Part shown: in pieces, positions 57,901-64,000 of the stretch
Position numbering within the stretch: the first letter of the stretch is position 1
Layout: every line of letters begins with the position of its first letter
NCBI GenBank assembly: GCA_030685235.1
Contig: MU839143.1
Location: 62,001-126,000, forward strand
Reading direction: 5' to 3'
From: Copromyces sp. CBS 386.78
Lineage: Eukaryota; Ascomycota; Sordariomycetes; Sordariales; Sordariaceae
Length of the DNA stretch: 64,000 bases
Program-made: the position numbers and the translations under genes
Notes under the pieces: generated by a model
The model's input: the letters and a program-made list of their open reading frames with translations, nothing else
Told to the model about the DNA's origin: nothing
Database searches by the model: none

Positions 57901-59059
57901 TAGCGAAGATAGATTAGGCGGCAATTATTAAATTAAATTAATTATTCCTAACCGTAGGCGGCAATTACAATACTATTCCTTAAATTATAAACGGCAGTTA
58001 TAATACTATTCTTTAATTATAATATTTAATTAATAAATTTTTTATTTCTAAACCCGTTCGAATTTAATTACCCTTTATAATTTTACTCTCGACCCTTCTA
58101 TACTTCTCCTTTAAATTAAATTAATTATTTAAAATCCGATAGATATAATAATTTTTAAAGTCGAAATCCAAATTACCTTTAACTTTTTAGCGGACTTATA
58201 ATTTTTTAAATTAAATTAATTATTATTTATTTTATAACGTTATAATAAATTTATTATAATAATTATATTATTTATTCGCTTAATCGTAAGCCCCGCCCTA
58301 ATTAAAGATTAATTTCTATTAATAATCGTTAATTATTAACCGAGTAAACGAATATTATTATAATACCCCGCTTAATAAGGTTAAATTAAAGTAATAATTA
58401 ATAATTATTTATTAAAAAAGGTTTTTAAAATTAAAAGTAGTAAATTCGGACTAGGATATTATTTCCCGGTAAATAAATATAAACTTTAGCGTATTAATTA
58501 TATAAGTCCAATTCAATAGGATCTTTACTGACTTTTATTTAAATATAGACGTAGCTAGTATTATATTAATAAGGGAATAAGTATTTTATATAGTAAATTA
58601 TTAAGCAACGATATTTTAGTATTCCGGATAGGCTTAAATATTATAATACCCGGCGGGATCTTTACTAATTATACTATACATTAACTATTTACTTTTTAAA
58701 TAGCTAGCGAATAAACTATTTAAATTAATATTGAAACTAAGCGTAGTAAAATATATAATTATATATTCTAATAATAAGCCTTTAAATATTTATTATAATA
58801 CCCCGCTAATATATAATATTTTAGTATTTTAATAAACTTCGTTATATATTACGTCGCCTATTCGCTAGTACTATAAGTAGCCCCCTACTATAATATTTTC
58901 GCAATAAGGATTTTTAACGTTTTTAAAGCCTATTTCTTTAAATAAATACCTAACCCCTCTTATACAATTAATAGAATTTATTCTATCCTTTTCAACTTTA
59001 AATCCCCCTTCGAAAATTCGTATATTCTAATTATCTATTATCCCGGACTTTATTTTAAT

Positions 59060-59553
59060 ACGAAAATACTATACCCCTATATTCTTTTATTATTTAGCTC
59101 TCTTACTATAATTACCTTTAATACTATTCTATCTTTATAATATATTTAAATACGTTCTACAATAGTTATTTTTATAATTTACTACCTTTTATAGTTGGAT
59201 AAACGTAAATAATAGTATTTAAGGTATATTTCGGCCGGGCTTTAATTATTAATTTGGTTATTAACTTTAATTCATTTTATAAATAGGATTACTAAAGATA
59301 AATTATACGAAAATACTATACCCCTATATTCTTCTATTATTTAGCCCTCTTACTATAATTACCTTTAATATTATTCTATTTTTATAATATATTTAAATAC
59401 GTTCTATAATAACTATTTTTATAGTTTACTACCTTTTATAGTTAAATAAACGTAAATAATAATATTTAAAGTATATTTCGGCCGGGCTTTAATTATTAAT
59501 TTAATTATTAATTTTAGTTTATTTCGTAAATAGGATTATTAAAAATAAATTGT
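59060..59553. repeat. 247-bp tandem duplication
   Basis: ACGAAAATACTATACCCCTA starts at 59060 and again at 59307. The copies stay alignable through GGCCGGGCTTTAATTATTAA to the AAATTATACGA / AAATTGTACGA junctions. Differences between copies are nearly all C/T or G/A transitions, so the duplication predates at least some RIP. Confidence 0.88.
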
Positions 59554-59999
59554 ACGAAGTTAAATATTAGAATTCGAAGACAATTTCTTATTATAATATC
59601 GCTTATTACTAGTCCTTTTACCCGGAATATAAGTAAGAAAAGAAAATTGCCCGAAGTAAAATATTTTTTTACCCTTCTAATATTATACTTTATTAATATA
59701 TAAAGCCCGGATAGGCTCCGACTATACTAATATTAAATAATAAATTTATAGAGCCGCTACTATTTAAAAAATTAAATATATAAAGGAAATAAAGGGTAGT
59801 AAGCCTTCTAAATTATAATATATTCGTATGGCCGCTATTACCTAAAAATACTAGTATAGAAGGTAAAGTAGGGGACTTTGAACTAGGGTTATTAGTCGAC
59901 GAAGTAAAAATAAAGCGCGTTTATAAAGGGTTAGACGAATATATATATCCTAAAGTATATATTATTTTATTTATTTATATATTTATATTAACCTATTTT

Positions 60000-60660
60000 A
60001 ACGCAATAATTAAACGAAGTCCTTAAACTATTACGAAAGGACGTACCTTTTATACCGCAATTTAACCCTAATAAAAAAGTAGTAATTTACGGAATTATTT
60101 TTCAAATTAATCGAATATATAAACTCGTTAAATTTACCCGCCTAATTTAAATAAATAATATTTAAAAGGAGGTTAAAGGCCCTTTTAAATTTATTATTAT
60201 ATAATCGATATACCCAGCCTACTAGTTAGCCGTTTTAGCCGCTAATAATTCCGCTAATAATTATAATCCGCAATTATATTTTAATTTGCATATTTTCGAT
60301 TTATTTATATACGACTCTAATATATTAATTAATAAAATAATATTAGGGATCCTAATTCTCTTAAAATAATATTAATTTAAATACGTTATTATTTATAAAA
60401 CGACGACTATTCCCGATCGCTATACCCGAACTAAAGATTTCTATATACGGTTAATATCGTTAATTCGGGTTATATAGTTAGAAATTAACTTTATAAAGTA
60501 ATTAACGTAGTATAACGATTTATTAGCCTTAAATACTTTATTGTAATATACCCAATAGGATTATCTAATAATTACTTCCCCCTAAACCCTATATAATTTT
60601 TGTAATAAAGCGAATTAGCTATCGTATACCCCTCCGAATGGGTAAAGGGCAATATTTCTA
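60000..60660 (+). pseudogene. RIP-broken frame, family unknown
   Basis: Readable plus-strand segments include AVLAANNSANNYNPQLYFNLHIFDLFIYDSNILINKIILGILILL and TTTIPDRYTRTKDFYIRLISLIRVI, separated by TAA/TAG. No family recognised; lower quality than the frames at 52.9-57.9 kb. Confidence 0.3.
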
Positions 60661-61409
60661 ATATATAAAAAATGTAGCTACTTAACTGCAATTGAAAATA
60701 TAAATAAATTTAATAGTACGTTAATAAAGACGCGGAATTTTTTCTTAGCAACGCGGCCACTTTAATTAAATATAATAATTATTAAAAGAATTTATAAATT
60801 AATATTTATTTATATAGTTTAAAAAAGAAATTAATAGCTATTATTTTTATAATAATATTTTGTAGGGTATCCTCCCCCCCCCCTACTTTAAAGGCCTCTA
60901 CCCCGAAATTAATAAATATTAGTTTTCGGAATATATAATACGGGTTAATAGCTATTAGTTCTTAAGTTTTTAATTCGTATAAAGTAGTATAATTGGGTAT
61001 AGAAGGTATTAAAATTAATATAGAAAAGAATAAGGCGGATAGGGCTAAATAATTAGTAGCCGAATATAATAATATTTATAATGCGATTATAGTATTACGG
61101 GATAATATTATAAAAGCTTTTAAACGTATTGAAAAAAAGGTTAAATAATTAAAATATTTGCCTACGTAAATTAATTTAGTATTCTAGGATATAATAACGA
61201 TAATAATAACGTTGCGTTTATAATTATAAAATATATTAGCGGTTTAAATAGGCGAAAATAATATAATTATAATTGTAATTATTATAATAGTCCTATATTT
61301 CCTTCGCGGTTTAAATAACGTTTTTACTATAGTAATAAAATTAAGTTAAATATAATTAATGACCCCGTCCGCTAACGCTTTTATCCCCGACCCTTAAATT
61401 ATAATTTGC

Positions 61410-61651
61410 TTTAAACGTTTATTTTACGCTCCTTCTTAATTATTAGGTATTAATTAATATTTATTACGCCCTCGTACCTACTGTAAATTTAAACCTTTAA
61501 AATTAATTTATAAAATACCCTTAATTCTATTTCCCTATCCTAAATACGGTATTAATCTTTCCTAAACTCTTGCCGCTTAATTTTAAATATTTATTTTGCA
61601 TTCCTTCTTAATTACTAAATCCTAATCCGTCACGCCTTCGTACTTATTATA
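61410..61651. repeat. Imperfect direct repeat of about 70 bp
   Basis: The segment from about 61410 (TTTAAACGTTTATTTTACGC...CCTTCTTAATTATTAG...ACGCCCTCGTACCTACT) recurs from about 61583 (TTTAAATATTTATTTTGCAT...CCTTCTTAATTACTAA...ACGCCTTCGTACTTATT), offset by about 172 bp. Differences are largely RIP-type transitions. Confidence 0.65.
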
Positions 61652-62322
61652 ATAATATTAGAACCCGTACTATTTATAGAGTAATATAAGAGATCCGTTA
61701 TAAATAATAAATAATTCCGAATTAACTTTAATAATTTTAATAGTAATTATAATAATTATATTCGGAATCTAACTATTAAATTTATAAAAAACGTTAATTA
61801 CCAGCTAATAAACGTAATTGAATTTTAATATAATAATATATACGCTAATTATATTACTACTATAAGGGGGAATAGTAAATAAGTTTATAATTATAATCGC
61901 CTTAATATAATTATAATTATTTCCGTCGCAACTCTTATAATTACCCGGGGGAGTATATAATACTAAAAAGGCTATTTAATTTTCTCCAAAGAATTTAAAG
62001 AATTCGGCGTAAAAAGTATAATGAGCCGTCCTAAAGAGAGGATTCTCTACTAAAATTATTTCTCCCTCCTCTAAATTTCTAATAGCGAAGTTTCTAAGGC
62101 TTCTATATTTAAATAGGCGGGCTTTAATAGTATTAAAATAGTAGAAGTCCGGATCGATATCTTATAATTTAGCGAAAATTATAATAATATTACGTATTTA
62201 AATTTAAAATTTAGTATTTTTATAAGTACGAAGTAAAGATTTAATTAATTCTTTAATATTTAAATTTATTTTAATATCGATAAAAATATAGTAAATAATA
62301 TTTTATACTAAAATCGGGGTCG

Positions 62323-62970
62323 GTTTTACTCTAATAGGAATAGGATATAATAATTAATATTTTATATTAAAAATCGTAATCGGTTTCGCTCTAATAGGAA
62401 TAGGATTTATATTATTAAAGAGGAAAATAGTAGGAAATAGGAAACTAAAAGATTTTACAATTTATATAGACTTAATTAGATTAAGAATAAATAAGTAAAT
62501 AAATAATTTAATAAGAGTAAACTTCTTAGTATTTATAATTTAGTCTATTATAAAATAAAATAAAATAGTAGAGGGCTTTTATTTAGTTTTTTAGTATTTA
62601 TAATTTAGTCTACGAAAAAAATAAGGGGCTCTTATATTTAAATAAAAGATTCAATATTATAATTTCCTTTTATTTTAATATACTTTATTCTATTAAATTA
62701 TTAAATTAATAAAGGACAAAATAATTATATTAATTAATTTACTAACGGGCTTCGCTATAGAAGGAATAAAAATTAAAATAAGCTTCGCTTTAATAAGAAT
62801 AAAATTTAATTAATAAATAACCTTCGCTCTAATAGGAGTAAAAATAATAAATAAACTTCATATAGAGGGTTAACGAAATTTTATTCCTATTAGAACGAAG
62901 TTTATTTAATAATTTTATTCCTATTAGAGCGAAGCCTATTTATTAATTTTTATTCCCTTTAAAGCGAAGG
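62323..62970. repeat. Cluster of TTCGCTCTAATAGGAATAAAAT motif, both orientations
   Basis: Minus-facing copies lie near 62323-62343, 62383-62403, 62783-62805 and 62821-62845. Plus-facing copies (ATTTTATTCCTATTAGAGCGAAG type) lie near 62877-62900, 62911-62934 and 62946-62970. The two sets point away from each other around about 62860. The core TTAGAGCGAA is the one found at 51.6-56.2 kb. Confidence 0.75.
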
Positions 62971-63168
62971 TTAATAAGGGTAATATAAATATTTAATATT
63001 ATTAAATTCTAAATAAAGTAGAAACGTAATATTTTAACTATATTTATACTAATTAATTATATAGCGCTTAAAGGGGCGGGAGCTGGGAATAGCCGAGGGG
63101 TCGGGGTAGGGCCCGTAAATATAGGGCTTTAATATTCTACTTAATACTTATTATCTAATAATTTATAT

Positions 63169-63890
63169 TTGGATATTCTAATAGCCTATATAAATTTTAT
63201 TATATTATATAATTGTAAAAAGGGTACTATAGAATACAAAATATACGTAAAATTAATTTATATTAATTATACCCTAAGCTATTTTAAATTTAATTCGTAT
63301 AAATATTTAAATAATATTTGGGAATTTATTATTAGAATTAATACCTTCGTTAAAATATATCCGTTCGCCCTTATTATTATTAATAATTATTTTTCCCGTA
63401 CCTATTTCTATTTACTTAGTAAGCCGCTCGGAGTTTGGGATTATTATTTATTCGTTTACCCGTAGAAGCCGGACTTCCTTTACGTTAAAAATATTAAACT
63501 TTAATTTTAATAGCGTAATAAGGCCGAATTATAAGATATTAAGGGTATTAAATCCTAAGTTATTAGGTAGTTGGAAAGTAATATATCCTTAATGCGCCTA
63601 CTTATTCTAATATATTATATAAATATAATTTATAATATTTCTATTAGTAAATAGGTTTATATATTTATTAGCCTAATAAGTTTGTATATCGTTCTTTACT
63701 ATTTTGTAGATAGCTATAATATAAGGGTTAATAGTGGAAAGCTGGATAAATATAGTCCGGGTATTGTAGGTAGAATTCTTATTCTATTTAATATTTTAAG
63801 TAAAGGATATATTAATATATTCGAATATTATATTAATCGCCTTCTATTTATTACCGGCTATAGAATATTATACTATATTGGATTGTAAAA
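63169..63890 (+). pseudogene. RIP-broken frame downstream of motif cluster
   Basis: Opens with 98 uninterrupted codons (MDILIAYINFIILYN... to ...GVWDYYLFVYP), then a few stops, then another open stretch from 63682 (VDSYNIRVNSGKLDKYSPGIVGRILILFN...). The same frame is roughly maintained, suggesting one former gene. The peptide is Ile/Tyr/Asn-rich because of RIP. Family unknown. It lies about 200 bp after the plus-facing motif copies. Confidence 0.35.
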
Positions 63891-64000
63891 TAGTATTAAT
63901 AAGCGCCTAATTTGTAATTTCGGGGCGAAATAACTATATTAAATATAGTATTTCGGGCCTGTAATTATTAAATTTTTTACTATAAAAGAGGATAGGAAGT

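Larger units (their letters stand above)
47724..64000. other. Sixteen-kilobase RIP-degraded block of unassigned content
   Basis: Uniformly AT-rich with TA-biased sequence and retained CpG. It contains several long plus-strand frames interrupted by TAA/TAG at positions consistent with RIP of CAA/CAG. It also holds a repeated AATTAGAGCGAAA-like motif, a tandem duplication and coding repeats, described separately. I found no YxDD reverse transcriptase or paired LTRs here by eye, and the window ends inside the block. Its length and composition would also fit pericentromeric or other large heterochromatin. Confidence 0.7.

Noticed and set aside
44000..64000. CRISPR, operon, Shine-Dalgarno or bacterial features
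   Set aside because: The introns, RIP pattern and transposon types show a fungal nuclear genome; the repeats here are not regularly spaced with unique spacers.

Overview
The window looks like nuclear DNA of a filamentous ascomycete of the Neurospora/Sordaria group. Two very AT-rich blocks (about 1-10,400 and 44,105-64,000) carry the signature of repeat-induced point mutation (RIP): TA-rich sequence, CpG kept, and mobile-element frames broken by TAA/TAG where CAA/CAG/TGG would be expected. Between them is a 34 kb GC-balanced island with normal spliced genes. Introns have GTAAGT/GTATGT-like donors and CTRAY-like branch points. From memory (not checked), hpt-1 and rho-1 of N. crassa have close locus numbers, which fits finding both here.

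Left heterochromatin: an uncharacterised RIP-degraded stretch with a small tandem repeat (1-2,827), then a structurally complete, minus-strand Ty3/gypsy-type LTR retrotransposon (2,833-10,187). It has LTRs of 227 and 232 bp, a perfect 5-bp target duplication (ATCGA), and recognisable zinc-knuckle, protease, reverse transcriptase, RNase H and integrase relics in that order. A G-rich tract lies at the border with the island.

Gene island, left to right: a coiled-coil fungal protein of unknown function (-); an AKAP7/ASCC1-like 2H phosphoesterase (-); hpt-1, the histidine phosphotransfer protein of the two-component/osmostress relay (-); about 10 kb without a convincing gene; a low-complexity protein that I believe is DUF3984-like (-); elp1, the Elongator scaffold for tRNA wobble-uridine modification (+); mrpl40/uL24m, a mitochondrial large-subunit ribosomal protein (-); rho-1, the cell-wall/polarity GTPase (+); and a 29-residue Cys-rich protein (-) whose reading frame ends in a 15-nt exon. 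These are independently transcribed housekeeping and regulatory genes, not a functional cluster.

Right heterochromatin: a 3.6 kb Mutator-like (MULE) DNA transposon with TIRs of roughly 130-150 bp marks the euchromatin boundary (44,105-47,723). It is followed by 16 kb of RIP-degraded DNA holding several long, plus-strand, near-open frames that I cannot assign to a family. Several of these are separated by copies of one short motif (AATTAGAGCGAAA-like, both orientations). There is also a 247-bp tandem duplication and a 39-bp in-frame coding repeat. This unassigned block is the best candidate for something undescribed. Intron boundaries were read by eye and are inference; AT/RIP statements are by inspection, not computed indices.
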